Below, one piece after another: positions 8,911 to 17,484 of a stretch of DNA of 43,460 bases. The position numbers and the translations under genes are program-made. This stretch comes from Dictyobacter arantiisoli (GTDB lineage: Bacteria > Chloroflexota > Ktedonobacteria > Ktedonobacterales > Ktedonobacteraceae). The notes beneath the pieces are model-generated. The model was given only the letters and a program-made list of their open reading frames with translations. It was not told the DNA's origin and did not search any database. Position 1 is the stretch's first letter. The number at the start of each line of letters is the position of its first letter. The DNA lies in NCBI RefSeq assembly GCF_008326305.1, contig NZ_BIXY01000060.1, forward strand, positions 1-43,460. Reading direction: 5' to 3'.

Positions 8911-10152
8911 TTATTGAGGGGTGAGGATACCTTGTAAATAGCGCCGTAACAAATCTAGAGCCGTCAGAACAGCATAGCGTTTGTTGTCTGCACGGCCAGC
9001 GTGCCAACCGGGTCCCATACCCACAAGCGTGCCCTCAGGACCCTCTACAGCGATATATATCGTTCCAACTGGTTTCTCTTCTTGTTTATCAGGGCCTGCT
9101 ACGCCAGTGACTCCGATACCGAAATCTGTACCCAGGCGTTCGCGCACAGCGTGAGCCATCGCCCGTGCCGTCTCTTCACTAATAACCCCATAGCGCTCAA
9201 CCGTCTCCTTTGGCACCCCCATTTGGACTTTTAAATCAGTACTATACGTCACAATACCGCCGATAAAATGGTTTGAGCTGCCTTGAAAATCGGTAATCGT
9301 GCTGGCAAGCATCCCCCCGGTCAACGACTCCATCACACCTAAAGTTTGCTGACGTTCCTGTAACAATTTGCCAATCACACTGGCCAGGGTATCCCCTTCA
9401 ATGCCAAAAATATAGTCACCAAGCAAAACACGCACCTGCTCCTCCATACTCGAGACCAGTTGAATGGCATCCTCAGTATGCTCTGCCTTTGCGGTGATAC
9501 GTACATCCACCGCATCCGATTTGGCATAGGTAGCAATCGTAGGATTGAGTGAATGCAGGAGTGAATCAAGCCGCTCTTCCACCGCTGACTCACCCAGACC
9601 GTACACACGCAGTAGGTGCGTGAAGATTAATCCACCGGTATACTTTGCCAGGCGGGGCACAACCTCGTTCTCCCACATCTGATACATCTCATGCGGCACA
9701 CCTGGCATTGCTACTAAAATATGATCATCCTTCTCCACCCACCAGCCCGGAGCTGAGCCGACAGGATTACGAATGCTTTGCGCTGATGGAATGAGCGTTG
9801 CCTGCTTGATGTTGCGTTGTGGCATAGATTGCGTCAAATGGGTATAGCGTGCTTGCAGCTGTGCCTCTAATTCTGGTACCACCACCATCTCTTCGCCCAA
9901 TAATTCGCTGATAGCTTCACGTGTTAAATCATCTTCTGTCGGACCAAGACCGCCCGTCATAATGATCAATTCGGAACGCTGCCAGGCCTGCTGCAATAGC
10001 TTAACGACCCTTCCTTGATTATCGCCAACTTGCGACACATGATAGATATCGATGCCTTGAGCGGCTAAACTCTGCGCCAGATAGGTCGCATTTGTATCAG
10101 AAATATGGCCTAGTAGTAATTCTGTCCCACAAGATAAAATCTCAGCACGCAT
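8911..10152 (-). CDS. cinA: CinA: competence/damage-inducible protein with NMN deamidase-type domain
   Basis: The 413-residue protein has two parts. The N-terminal MoaB/Mog-like domain contains TGGLGPTEDDLTRE, the phosphate-binding loop of the molybdopterin-binding fold. The C-terminal CinA domain contains ESLTGGMLAS and GVTGVAGPD. In this family the N-terminal domain acts as an ADP-ribose-type pyrophosphatase and the C-terminal domain deamidates nicotinamide mononucleotide for NAD recycling. I place the start at 10152 because GGAGAA lies just upstream and the family begins MRAEILSCGTELLLG; a longer frame to 10206 has no ribosome site. It is divergent from nrdJ. Confidence 0.92.
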   Translation of the reverse strand: MRAEILSCGTELLLGHISDTNATYLAQSLAAQGIDIYHVSQVGDNQGRVVKLLQQAWQRSELIIMTGGLGPTEDDLTREAISELLGEEMVVVPELEAQLQARYTHLTQSMPQRNIKQATLIPSAQSIRNPVGSAPGWWVEKDDHILVAMPGVPHEMYQMWENEVVPRLAKYTGGLIFTHLLRVYGLGESAVEERLDSLLHSLNPTIATYAKSDAVDVRITAKAEHTEDAIQLVSSMEEQVRVLLGDYIFGIEGDTLASVIGKLLQERQQTLGVMESLTGGMLASTITDFQGSSNHFIGGIVTYSTDLKVQMGVPKETVERYGVISEETARAMAHAVRERLGTDFGIGVTGVAGPDKQEEKPVGTIYIAVEGPEGTLVGMGPGWHAGRADNKRYAVLTALDLLRRYLQGILTPQ

Positions 10153-10256
10153 ACATTCTCCATGATGAAGCCATTGTAGCCTCTTTAGATAGTACTCAGG
10201 CAGCAAGCTCTTGCTAACCGATCCTGGTAGTCATATAATATCATACTGTGTCTTAC

Positions 10257-10303
10257 ATCAACATGTTGTGCTAGGACTAAACAAAAAATCAATATGTTGT
10301 GTT
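10257..10303 (+). promoter_or_regulatory. tandem NrdR boxes ahead of nrdJ
   Basis: Two related 16-base sites lie at 10257-10272 and 10288-10303, start to start exactly 31 bases, about three helical turns. Read on the minus strand the second is close to the known NrdR consensus ACACWATATATWGTGT (about 13 of 16 positions); the first is weaker (about 10 of 16). Paired boxes at this spacing directly upstream of a ribonucleotide reductase gene are the classic NrdR arrangement. The nrdR gene itself is not in this window. Confidence 0.75.
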
Positions 10304-10310
10304 CAGGGTC

Positions 10311-10339
10311 TTGTTTTTACACAAAATTACGAGTATACT
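10311..10339 (+). promoter_or_regulatory. sigma70-type promoter of nrdJ
   Basis: TTGTTT (10311-10316) and TATACT (10334-10339) are separated by 17 bases and lie just downstream of the NrdR boxes. The predicted leader is about 90 bases. No riboswitch motif is visible in it, so control probably rests on NrdR. Confidence 0.6.
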
Positions 10340-10438
10340 GAGTGCGGTAGACAAACAAACACATAAATGAATGCCTGAGGGCAAACAAAAAAATTTCATG
10401 CCATTATTTATAATAAACAAAAAGAGGAGCAGTTCAGG

Positions 10439-12808
10439 ATGCTAGAGCAAGAAGCCCGCTCAGTTGAGAGTAACGATACAACGGATACCCGGCACAGAAC
10501 TCAATTAGAAGGTATTCGCCAAAAAGTTTTCATGGATCGATACTCCCTGAAAGATCCTGATGGAAACGCCTTAGAGTTCTATCCCGAGCAACTCTGGCAG
10601 CGTGTCGCACGTGGTATCGCGGCGGTTGAGACCACTGAGGAGAAGCGCACTGAATGGGAAAAGCAATTCTATGAAGCGCTTTCTGATTTTCAGTTTGTAC
10701 CAGGCGGACGTATTCTCGCCGGTGCAGGCACAGGTCATCAAGTCACCTACTATAACTGTTTCGTCATCCCCAGCCCTGAGGACAGTCGTCAGGGTATCCT
10801 CGATAACCTTAAGATCATGACGGAGATCATGGCACGTGGTGGTGGTGTTGGTATCAACCTTTCAACCTTGCGTCCACGCGGCTCCTATATCAAAACCGTG
10901 AACGGTACCGCCTCTGGTCCTTGCTCATGGGCCCAGCTATACTCGGTCGCAACCGGTGATGTCATTATGCAGGGTGGATCGCGTCGCGGAGCTCTGATGC
11001 TCATGCTCGATGATACTCATCCCGATATCGAAGAGTTCATCACGGTCAAACGCACAGCGGGCAAGATTGAGCATGCAAATCTCTCGATTTGTATCTCTGA
11101 TCCTTTTATGCAGGCCGTCAAGGACGATGCAGACTGGAATTTGATCTGGAAAGGCGAAGTAAAGAAGACCATTCGCGCTCGCGCCCTCTGGGATCTCATC
11201 TGCAAATCCGCATGGGAATCCGCTGAGCCGGGTCTGGTGTTCATGGATCGCTATAACAAAGAATCTAATACCTGGTACTATGAGGATATCCGTTGTGTTA
11301 ATCCTTGTGGTGAGCAGGGCTTACCAGCGTTTGGCGTCTGTAACCTGGGCGCGATTAATCTCTCAGCCTTTGTTAAAGATGGCAAGATGGATTATGAGCG
11401 ACTGGCAAAAATCAGTAAGACTGCTATGCGTTTCCTGGATAATGTTGTTGATGCCACTGAATATTTCATTCCTGAGAATGCTGAGGCACAATTGGGCACC
11501 CGCCGTACTGGACTGGGAACGATGGGTCTGGCCGACGCGTTAATCAAAATGCAGGTAGCATATGGCAGCGAAGAGTCACTTCCGATTATTGAGCGCATCT
11601 ATAGCACGATCCGCAATGCTTCCTATGAGGCTTCCGCAGATAATGCTTCCGAAAAAGGTGCTTTTCCCAAATTTGATCGGGAAAAATATATGCAGGGTAA
11701 GTTCATCAAACGCCTGCCCAAGCATATTCAGGAAAAAATCCGTAAACAGGGAATTCGCAACGCCGTGGTCCTGACACAGGCACCCACTGGCACGACCAGC
11801 CTGCTATCCGGCGTCAGTTCCGGTATCGAGCCGGTCTATGACTTCGCTATGATTCGTCGCGACCGCACTGGTGAGCATATTATGTATCATCCACTCCTGC
11901 AAGAGTGGCGTGACCAGCATCCTAACGAAACCACACCCGGCTACTTCGTTTCGTCCAAGGATCTCTCGCCCGAGGAACATGTCCGTGTCCAGAGCATGAT
12001 CCAGCGCTACACAGACTCCAGTATCAGTAAGACAGTGAATGCACCCAACGAACATACTGTCGAACAGGTCCAGACGCTCTATCGCCTGGCCTACGAGATG
12101 GGTTGTAAGGGTGTCACGTACTATCGCGATGGTTCCCGTGACGCGGTTCTAACACGTGTTGAGGATGAAAATAAAGCCAAGGCTGCTGCTGTCACTGAAT
12201 CAGAGGCTGTCCAGGCATCCATGTTCGAACCCGTTACCTCGATCCACCAGGGTATCAAGCAACGCCCGGCGGTTGTACAGGGTTACACCCGTCAGGTCAA
12301 TGCTCCTGAAGGCAAAATTAATATCACCATCAATAGCGACGATCAGGGACCCTTCGAGGTCTTCGTGAACGTCGGTAAAGCTGGTAGTGATATCGCCGCC
12401 CTCTCTGAGGCCCTGGGACGTTTGATCTCCCTGAACTTGCAGTTACTTAGCCCGCTCTCGCAGGCGGATCGTGCGCAAGAGATCACCAATCAGCTCCGGG
12501 GTATCGGTGGTAGCCGCTCGGTTGGTTTCGGTGCGCAGCAGGTACGCTCCCTGCCAGATGCCGTCGCCCGCGCCTTCGAACTTCACATCGATGCATTACA
12601 GGAAAGTGCGGTCGAGACTGTGGTCGCAGAAGCGCCTGAGCAGATCGAGAAGGTTGCCACTACTCCTGGAGGAAGCAACCAGGCAGCGTTCACCAACAAC
12701 AGCCAGTTAAAGGTCACAGGCAACCTGTGCCCTGAGTGCGGCTGTAACACAATGGTCTATGAAGAAGGCTGCCGCAAATGCTACAGTTGCGGCCATAGCG
12801 AGTGCTAA
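10439..12808 (+). CDS. nrdJ: adenosylcobalamin-dependent (class II) ribonucleoside-diphosphate reductase
   Basis: The 789-residue enzyme reduces ribonucleotides to deoxyribonucleotides using a radical generated from adenosylcobalamin, so it works with or without oxygen. The redox cysteines sit in YYNCFV and GVCNLGAINL, and the radical active site is NPCGEQ. The C-terminal third carries the TSCPD-type region and a zinc-ribbon-like tail with CPECGC and CRKCYSC, whose cysteines relay reducing equivalents in this family. AGAGGAG lies nine bases before the ATG. B12 assembly genes under a riboswitch are in the same window at 35809-41328, supplying its cofactor. No class I reductase genes are seen here. 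Confidence 0.95.
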   Translation: MLEQEARSVESNDTTDTRHRTQLEGIRQKVFMDRYSLKDPDGNALEFYPEQLWQRVARGIAAVETTEEKRTEWEKQFYEALSDFQFVPGGRILAGAGTGHQVTYYNCFVIPSPEDSRQGILDNLKIMTEIMARGGGVGINLSTLRPRGSYIKTVNGTASGPCSWAQLYSVATGDVIMQGGSRRGALMLMLDDTHPDIEEFITVKRTAGKIEHANLSICISDPFMQAVKDDADWNLIWKGEVKKTIRARALWDLICKSAWESAEPGLVFMDRYNKESNTWYYEDIRCVNPCGEQGLPAFGVCNLGAINLSAFVKDGKMDYERLAKISKTAMRFLDNVVDATEYFIPENAEAQLGTRRTGLGTMGLADALIKMQVAYGSEESLPIIERIYSTIRNASYEASADNASEKGAFPKFDREKYMQGKFIKRLPKHIQEKIRKQGIRNAVVLTQAPTGTTSLLSGVSSGIEPVYDFAMIRRDRTGEHIMYHPLLQEWRDQHPNETTPGYFVSSKDLSPEEHVRVQSMIQRYTDSSISKTVNAPNEHTVEQVQTLYRLAYEMGCKGVTYYRDGSRDAVLTRVEDENKAKAAAVTESEAVQASMFEPVTSIHQGIKQRPAVVQGYTRQVNAPEGKINITINSDDQGPFEVFVNVGKAGSDIAALSEALGRLISLNLQLLSPLSQADRAQEITNQLRGIGGSRSVGFGAQQVRSLPDAVARAFELHIDALQESAVETVVAEAPEQIEKVATTPGGSNQAAFTNNSQLKVTGNLCPECGCNTMVYEEGCRKCYSCGHSEC

Positions 12809-12828
12809 TAGCCAGTAACATCTGACAC

Positions 12829-12867
12829 AAAGAGGAGAGGTCATTTCTGAAATGGCTTCTCCTCTTT
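12829..12867 (+). terminator. terminator hairpin after nrdJ
   Basis: AAAGAGGAGA and TCTCCTCTTT form a ten-base stem, with a second inner pairing (TCATTTC/GAAATG). The hairpin starts about 20 bases after the nrdJ stop and is followed by a weak T-rich stretch. Confidence 0.65.
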
Positions 12868-12889
12868 ATCGTATTCATCACGCAATTTC

Positions 12890-12919
12890 TTGACATGCTT
12901 CCGCATACAAACGTATGCT
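12890..12919 (+). promoter_or_regulatory. promoter of the DsbA-like gene with an overlapping palindrome
   Basis: TTGACA (12890-12895) is followed, at 18 bases, by TATGCT (12914-12919). The dyad GCATAC-AAAC-GTATGC (12903-12918) overlaps the spacer and -10 element, where a dimeric repressor would block polymerase. No regulator gene is adjacent. Confidence 0.5.
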
Positions 12920-12988
12920 ATGGATGTTTGCTTTGTGATTTAAAATACCAAAAAAGCATTGTAACTATCCAGTAAGAGAGGTTATTTT

Positions 12989-13627
12989 ATGAGTGTACAG
13001 GAAACAAAAGAAACTCTCCATATCAACTTCCATACTGATCCACTTTGCCCGCTAGCATGGCGCACGGCATTATGGGCTCGGGAAGCACGCCAGTTGCGTC
13101 CCATTGAGATCACCTGGCGGCTCTTTAGCCTTGAAATCGTCAATCGTCCCGCAGGTGCACAGCCGGATTATGTCAATGGCCGTGGTTGGACCGCATTACG
13201 CACATTGTCTCTAGCACGCCGCTTGCATGGCAATGAGACCTTTGAAAAACTCTATATCGAACTGGGAAATGCTGCCCATGGTCGTAAAGAGGATATCAGT
13301 GATCGCAAAGTGGTTGAGGCGAGTGCAGAGGCGGCTGGGCTGGGCGCAGCATTTGTCGAACAGGCTCTGGCGGACGATGCTACAAGGCTGGATGTCATTA
13401 GTGATCATGAAGAGGCGGTAAAACGCTATCATGCCTTTGGGGTGCCAACGATTGCACTGGCGGATTCTCATGTAGGCTACTATGGACCGGTTATTCATAG
13501 TGTACCAAAGGGAGAAGAGGCTGCCGAAATGTGGGATCATTTTGTATGGGCCTTACACAACGCGAATCTCTTTGAACTCAAGCGTGATCGCGCTGCCGCT
13601 CCCCCCTTTGAACCGGTTTTTGCCTGA
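12989..13627 (+). CDS. DsbA-family thioredoxin-fold protein
   Basis: The 212-residue protein has the DsbA/FrnE-type layout. An N-terminal strand leads to HTDPLCPLAW, a helical insertion follows, and the C-terminal FGVPTIAL carries the cis-proline. The active-site position has only one cysteine (CPLAW instead of CPWC), so simple disulfide exchange by a CxxC pair is not possible. Monothiol or isomerase-like chemistry, as in the HCCA-isomerase/GST-kappa branch, is more likely. There is no signal peptide, so it is cytosolic. AGAGAGG lies seven bases before the ATG. It stands alone between the nrdJ terminator and a convergent aminotransferase. The substrate is unknown. Confidence 0.75.
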   Translation: MSVQETKETLHINFHTDPLCPLAWRTALWAREARQLRPIEITWRLFSLEIVNRPAGAQPDYVNGRGWTALRTLSLARRLHGNETFEKLYIELGNAAHGRKEDISDRKVVEASAEAAGLGAAFVEQALADDATRLDVISDHEEAVKRYHAFGVPTIALADSHVGYYGPVIHSVPKGEEAAEMWDHFVWALHNANLFELKRDRAAAPPFEPVFA

Positions 13628-13709
13628 TAGTATATAACCTGAGACGAAGGAAGAAGTTGAGACTGCTCTACGCAGCCTCGGCTTCACTTCCAGGTTGGCT
13701 GCGTCAGGT

Positions 13710-14882
13710 TCAGGCATATTTCTTAATGAAACGCTCGATACGTACCAGCGCAGCCTCTAATTTGTCGTACGCAGTACAATAGGCAGCTCGTACATAACCA
13801 GTACCCGCAGCACCAAATGAGCTACCAGGAACCACTGCTACCTCTTCCTCAAGCAGTAACTTTTCGGCGAACTCTTCATCGCTCAAACCAGTATTCCCGA
13901 TATAGGGAAAGGCATAGAATGCTCCATGCGGCTCGCCACACGGTAAGCCAATCCGATTGAAGCCACTAACCAGCATCTTCCCACGGCGGGCATATTCATC
14001 ATGCATACGCACGACATCTTCCTCTCCATGACGCAGAGCCTGGAGCGCCGCCTCTTGCGCAGCAGTTCCCGCACACATAATCGTGTACTGATGGATCTTC
14101 AACATTCCACTCAAAAGATAAGCTGGAGCAGCTACATAGCCAATGCGCCAACCAGTCATCGCATACGCCTTCGAGAAACCATCCAGGAGAATCGTACGCT
14201 CTTGCATGCCAGGGAGCGCGCTAATACTCACATGCTCGACGCCGTAGACCAGACGACTATAAACCTCATCACTGATCACGATTAAGTCATGGGCTATCGC
14301 CAACCTGGCAATGCCCTCAAGCTCCTCACGTGGAATGACTGCGCCGGTCGGATTGTTGGGTGAGCCAATGAGAATGACCCTGGTACGGGGTGTAATCGCT
14401 GTAGCAATTTCAGCGGCCCGTACAGCAAAACCATGTTGTGCATAAGTTGGAACTGGAACCGACACACCATCCGCCAAAATAATACCGGCCTCATAGGCGA
14501 CATAGCCGGGGTCAGGACAGATTACTTCATCACCTGGATCAAGGATAGCGCGCAATGCAATATCGAGTCCCTCGCTCACACCGATTGTGACCAACAATTG
14601 CGAGACAGGGTCATAGCTCAATCCATAGCGGCGCTGCAGCATAAGCGCAATCTCTTCCCGCAATGCGAGAGTGCCTTGATTCGATGTATATTGTGTACGT
14701 CCCTCCTGAATCGACGCAATACCGGCCTGACGAATATGTTCTGGCGTTACAAAATCCGGTTCACCCACTCCCAATGAAATGACATCTGGCATGGTATTAA
14801 TAATGTCAAAGAATTTGCGAATGCCAGAAGGTTTGATCTGACGCACGCGTTGCGACAAAATCTCGTGCTTGAGGGAATCCAT
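13710..14882 (-). CDS. PLP-dependent class I/II aminotransferase
   Basis: The 390-residue fold type I enzyme has the PLP-binding lysine K238 in GFSKAYAMTGWRIGY, the SPNNPTG motif (174-180) and SDEVYSR. It resembles the broad aspartate/aromatic aminotransferase group (AspC, PatA, DapL-like); the amino donor and acceptor cannot be fixed from sequence alone. It is transcribed toward the DsbA-like gene and lies downstream of the cysteine desulfurase, about 200 bases away, so it may have its own promoter. A weak AAGG precedes the ATG. Confidence 0.85.
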   Translation of the reverse strand: MDSLKHEILSQRVRQIKPSGIRKFFDIINTMPDVISLGVGEPDFVTPEHIRQAGIASIQEGRTQYTSNQGTLALREEIALMLQRRYGLSYDPVSQLLVTIGVSEGLDIALRAILDPGDEVICPDPGYVAYEAGIILADGVSVPVPTYAQHGFAVRAAEIATAITPRTRVILIGSPNNPTGAVIPREELEGIARLAIAHDLIVISDEVYSRLVYGVEHVSISALPGMQERTILLDGFSKAYAMTGWRIGYVAAPAYLLSGMLKIHQYTIMCAGTAAQEAALQALRHGEEDVVRMHDEYARRGKMLVSGFNRIGLPCGEPHGAFYAFPYIGNTGLSDEEFAEKLLLEEEVAVVPGSSFGAAGTGYVRAAYCTAYDKLEAALVRIERFIKKYA

Positions 14883-15088
14883 ACTTTATCTTACCTTTTC
14901 CTCTCTTTTGAACAAGAGTCGTGCATCAACATAGCAATGCATGGCACACAGTACCCTTGAATCCTGGAAGAGCCTCATTGATTGTACCCATGGTATGCAT
15001 TTAGCACAGCCATTATTACGTCTGCTTCCATAGTAACATAAATCGGATACATGAAACAATAAGGTGATACGAGAGATAAATGTTTAGA

Positions 15089-16240
15089 TTAGATACCCAG
15101 ACCACGCAGTCGTTCAATAATACCGGGCAAGACAGAGATGATCGTATCCACCTCTTCTTCGGTATTGTTTTTACCCAGAGTCAAGCGCAGGCTCCCATGT
15201 GACCACTCAGGTGGCAAGCCAATGGCAATCAATACGTGCGAAGGATCAACTGAACCCGAGGTACAGGCCGAACCAGTCGAAGCCGCCACCCCTAACATAT
15301 CGAGATTTAGCAATATCGATTCGCCCTCAACACCTTCAAAGGCAAAGCTAGCATTATTGGGTAATCGATCAGTAGGATGGCCTGTCAGACGGCTCCGAGG
15401 GATTTGTAAGATACCCTCAATCAAGCGATCACGTAACGCTTGAATGCGAGGTGTCTTTTGTGGCATTTCTTCGTAGGCTAGCTTCAGGGCTGTGGCAGTC
15501 CCAACAATACCCGCAATATTTTCAGTGCCTGCGCGACGGCCACGCTCCTGTGATCCTCCCTGCAACTGTGGCAAGATGCGCATTCCTTGCCTGACATAGA
15601 GAATACCCATGCCCTTTGGACCATGGAACTTATGGGCAGACAATGAGAGCAGATCAACCTTTAACTCGGTAACATCTAACGGCAAGGCCCCGCCTGCCTG
15701 CACAGCATCCACATGAAAAGGGACTTTACGCGCACGACAGATACGTCCAATCTCAGCAATCGGCTCAATGGTTCCAATTTCATTGTTGGCATACATCACC
15801 GATACCAGTACTGTCTGATCGGTAATTGAGCGTGCCACATCCTCGGGATCGACACGGCCAAACTCATCAACGGGAAGATATGTTGTGTTAAAACCAAAGC
15901 GCTCCAGATAGTTGCAGGTATGCGACACGGCATGATGCTCGATGGGTGTGGTGATGATATGGTTACCCTTTTTCTGGGAGGCAAATGCCATACCTTTAAT
16001 CGCCAGATTGTCACTTTCGCTACCACAGCCGACAAAAGCAACTTCAGAGGGGCGACAATGGATCAGGCTCGCTACCTGTTCGCGGGCATGATCAATAGCC
16101 TGCATCGCATGGCGTCCCATAGTATAAATGCTGCTGGCATTGCCATATTCCGTTGTCAAATACGGCAACATTGCATCAAGTACACGCGGATCTAACGCGG
16201 TGGTAGCAGCATGGTCAAAGTAAATAACACGCTCTGGCAT
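15089..16240 (-). CDS. cysteine desulfurase (NifS/IscS family)
   Basis: The 383-residue PLP enzyme removes sulfur from cysteine as a protein-bound persulfide for Fe-S clusters, thiolated tRNA or sulfur-containing cofactors. The PLP lysine is K204 in SAHKFHGPKG. The persulfide cysteine is C326 in STGSACTSGSVDPSHVL, typical of the IscS/NifS-like group with a mobile catalytic loop. The start MPERVIYFDHAATT is typical. It follows larE by 95 bases on the same strand, which suggests sulfur supply for the LarE reaction or for its own cluster. No iscU-like scaffold gene is next to it. Confidence 0.92.
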   Translation of the reverse strand: MPERVIYFDHAATTALDPRVLDAMLPYLTTEYGNASSIYTMGRHAMQAIDHAREQVASLIHCRPSEVAFVGCGSESDNLAIKGMAFASQKKGNHIITTPIEHHAVSHTCNYLERFGFNTTYLPVDEFGRVDPEDVARSITDQTVLVSVMYANNEIGTIEPIAEIGRICRARKVPFHVDAVQAGGALPLDVTELKVDLLSLSAHKFHGPKGMGILYVRQGMRILPQLQGGSQERGRRAGTENIAGIVGTATALKLAYEEMPQKTPRIQALRDRLIEGILQIPRSRLTGHPTDRLPNNASFAFEGVEGESILLNLDMLGVAASTGSACTSGSVDPSHVLIAIGLPPEWSHGSLRLTLGKNNTEEEVDTIISVLPGIIERLRGLGI

Positions 16241-16335
16241 AATATCTTTATCCTGTTATCTGATGGTCAATGTGGTGTGCATCCCTGACCGGGAAGAAGT
16301 AATCATTGTACAATCGTTATGCGTAAATTATACCA

Positions 16336-17208
16336 CTACGACGTTTTCTTTTTCTTTATAAACGTCTCATTGAGACTGCCAGTCCGATACCCCAACAAAT
16401 CAACTGTGACATAGGTATAGCCGATCTTGCGCAAACCATCAGTAACGGTACGGCTCATCTCTTCTTCCACCAGACGCGGAATCTCAGAACGCTCAACTTC
16501 GATGCGGGCAATTTTATCGTGATGACGCACGCGCAACTGGCGAAAACCAAGTTCATGCAAGAGTTTCTCAGCCTTGTACACCATTTGCAGCGAAGCTACA
16601 TCTACCCTGCTGCCATAAGGGATACGGGAGGAAAAACAGGCCATGGCAGGCTTATCCCAGACGGGCATACCAAGCATACGAGCAATAGCGCGTATTTCGC
16701 GTTTGCCCATACCTGCTTCTTTGAGCGGGCCACGAACTTCAAACTCGCGTGCAGCACGTTGTCCCGGACGATAATCGCCATCATCATCTTTATTGACGCC
16801 ATAGGCAATGTAGCGCATATTACGCTGCTTTGCCAGCGGCACCAGATGCGAAAAGAGTTCTGTCTTACAAAAGTAACAACGATTTACGTCATTTTTAACA
16901 TAGCGCTCATCTTCCATCTCGTGCGTTTCCAACGTAATCAAAGGAAGATGCAGCTGATGCGCCACTGTAACAGCCTCATCAGTCTCTTCAGCAGCATAGG
17001 CAGGTGAAGAAGCGATGGCTCCCAGTGCGCGCTCACCAAGTACATCATAGGCGACTTTGAGCAAGAGCGCGCTATCCACGCCGCCCGAATAGGCAATCAA
17101 GACAGACTCCATATCACGCAAAATTGCCTGAAGATGTTCATATTTTGCTTGTGTCTCAGCGTCCAGCGCCACAGCGCCATCTTCGTGTATGTGTGGGGTA
17201 TCTAACAT
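16336..17208 (-). CDS. larE: LarE-type ATP-dependent sulfur transferase (PP-loop)
   Basis: The 290-residue protein has the PP-loop SGGVDS (41-46), which adenylates its substrate, and the LarE-specific segment PAMACFSSRIPYG with C191, the position of the sulfur-donating cysteine. A further CxxC pair lies at C111/C114 in NRCYFCK. LarE converts the carboxylates of the LarB product to thiocarboxylates when building the nickel-pincer cofactor of lactate racemase-like enzymes. larA, larB and larC are not in the window, so that role is inferred from family alone. I start at 17208 because CAGGAG lies just upstream; a longer frame to 17394 has no ribosome site. It sits directly before the cysteine desulfurase. 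Confidence 0.85.
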   Translation of the reverse strand: MLDTPHIHEDGAVALDAETQAKYEHLQAILRDMESVLIAYSGGVDSALLLKVAYDVLGERALGAIASSPAYAAEETDEAVTVAHQLHLPLITLETHEMEDERYVKNDVNRCYFCKTELFSHLVPLAKQRNMRYIAYGVNKDDDGDYRPGQRAAREFEVRGPLKEAGMGKREIRAIARMLGMPVWDKPAMACFSSRIPYGSRVDVASLQMVYKAEKLLHELGFRQLRVRHHDKIARIEVERSEIPRLVEEEMSRTVTDGLRKIGYTYVTVDLLGYRTGSLNETFIKKKKTS

Positions 17209-17409
17209 TCTCAACTCCTGAACGTGTGCCAACAACGACCGGGAAGGAATACGACACAGCCGTAACCCGGAGGAGGCCAATTCCAAGCATTCTACCAGAT
17301 ACGTCAGGCATGCCGCAAACCCGCAGCATTGCCAGCCCTTTTTATCATTATGAGAATACCTGGCTGTTATTATAACATCAGCGACAAACTGCATATTTCC
17401 TTTTGCAGG

Positions 17410-17427
17410 GAAATACTATAGTATTTC
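17410..17427. promoter_or_regulatory. perfect 18-bp palindrome between larE and the MocA-like gene
   Basis: GAAATACTATAGTATTTC is its own reverse complement and lies 57 bases before the ATG at 17485 in a 276-base divergent gap. The position suits an operator or a -10-overlapping site. The bound protein is unknown. Elsewhere in the gap I see only weak promoter-like hexamers. Confidence 0.45.
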
Positions 17428-17484
17428 AAAAGAGATGCCATCGGGATGTCTAATCGCTCCAGTTATCAGGAGAGAGGAAACGCA

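Noticed and set aside
8888-8922. ACCCCTC/GAGGGGT pairing at the end of cinA.
   Set aside because: It overlaps the last codons and has a large loop and no T-run, so it is not called as a terminator.
12961-12972. GTAACTATCCAG, one base from the element terminus GTAACTATTCAG.
   Set aside because: No partner in inverted orientation within a few hundred bases; probably chance in the leader of the DsbA-like gene.
16519-17007. A 162-codon open frame on the plus strand inside larE.
   Set aside because: Antisense to a conserved gene, with composition of a frame shadow and no promoter or ribosome site.
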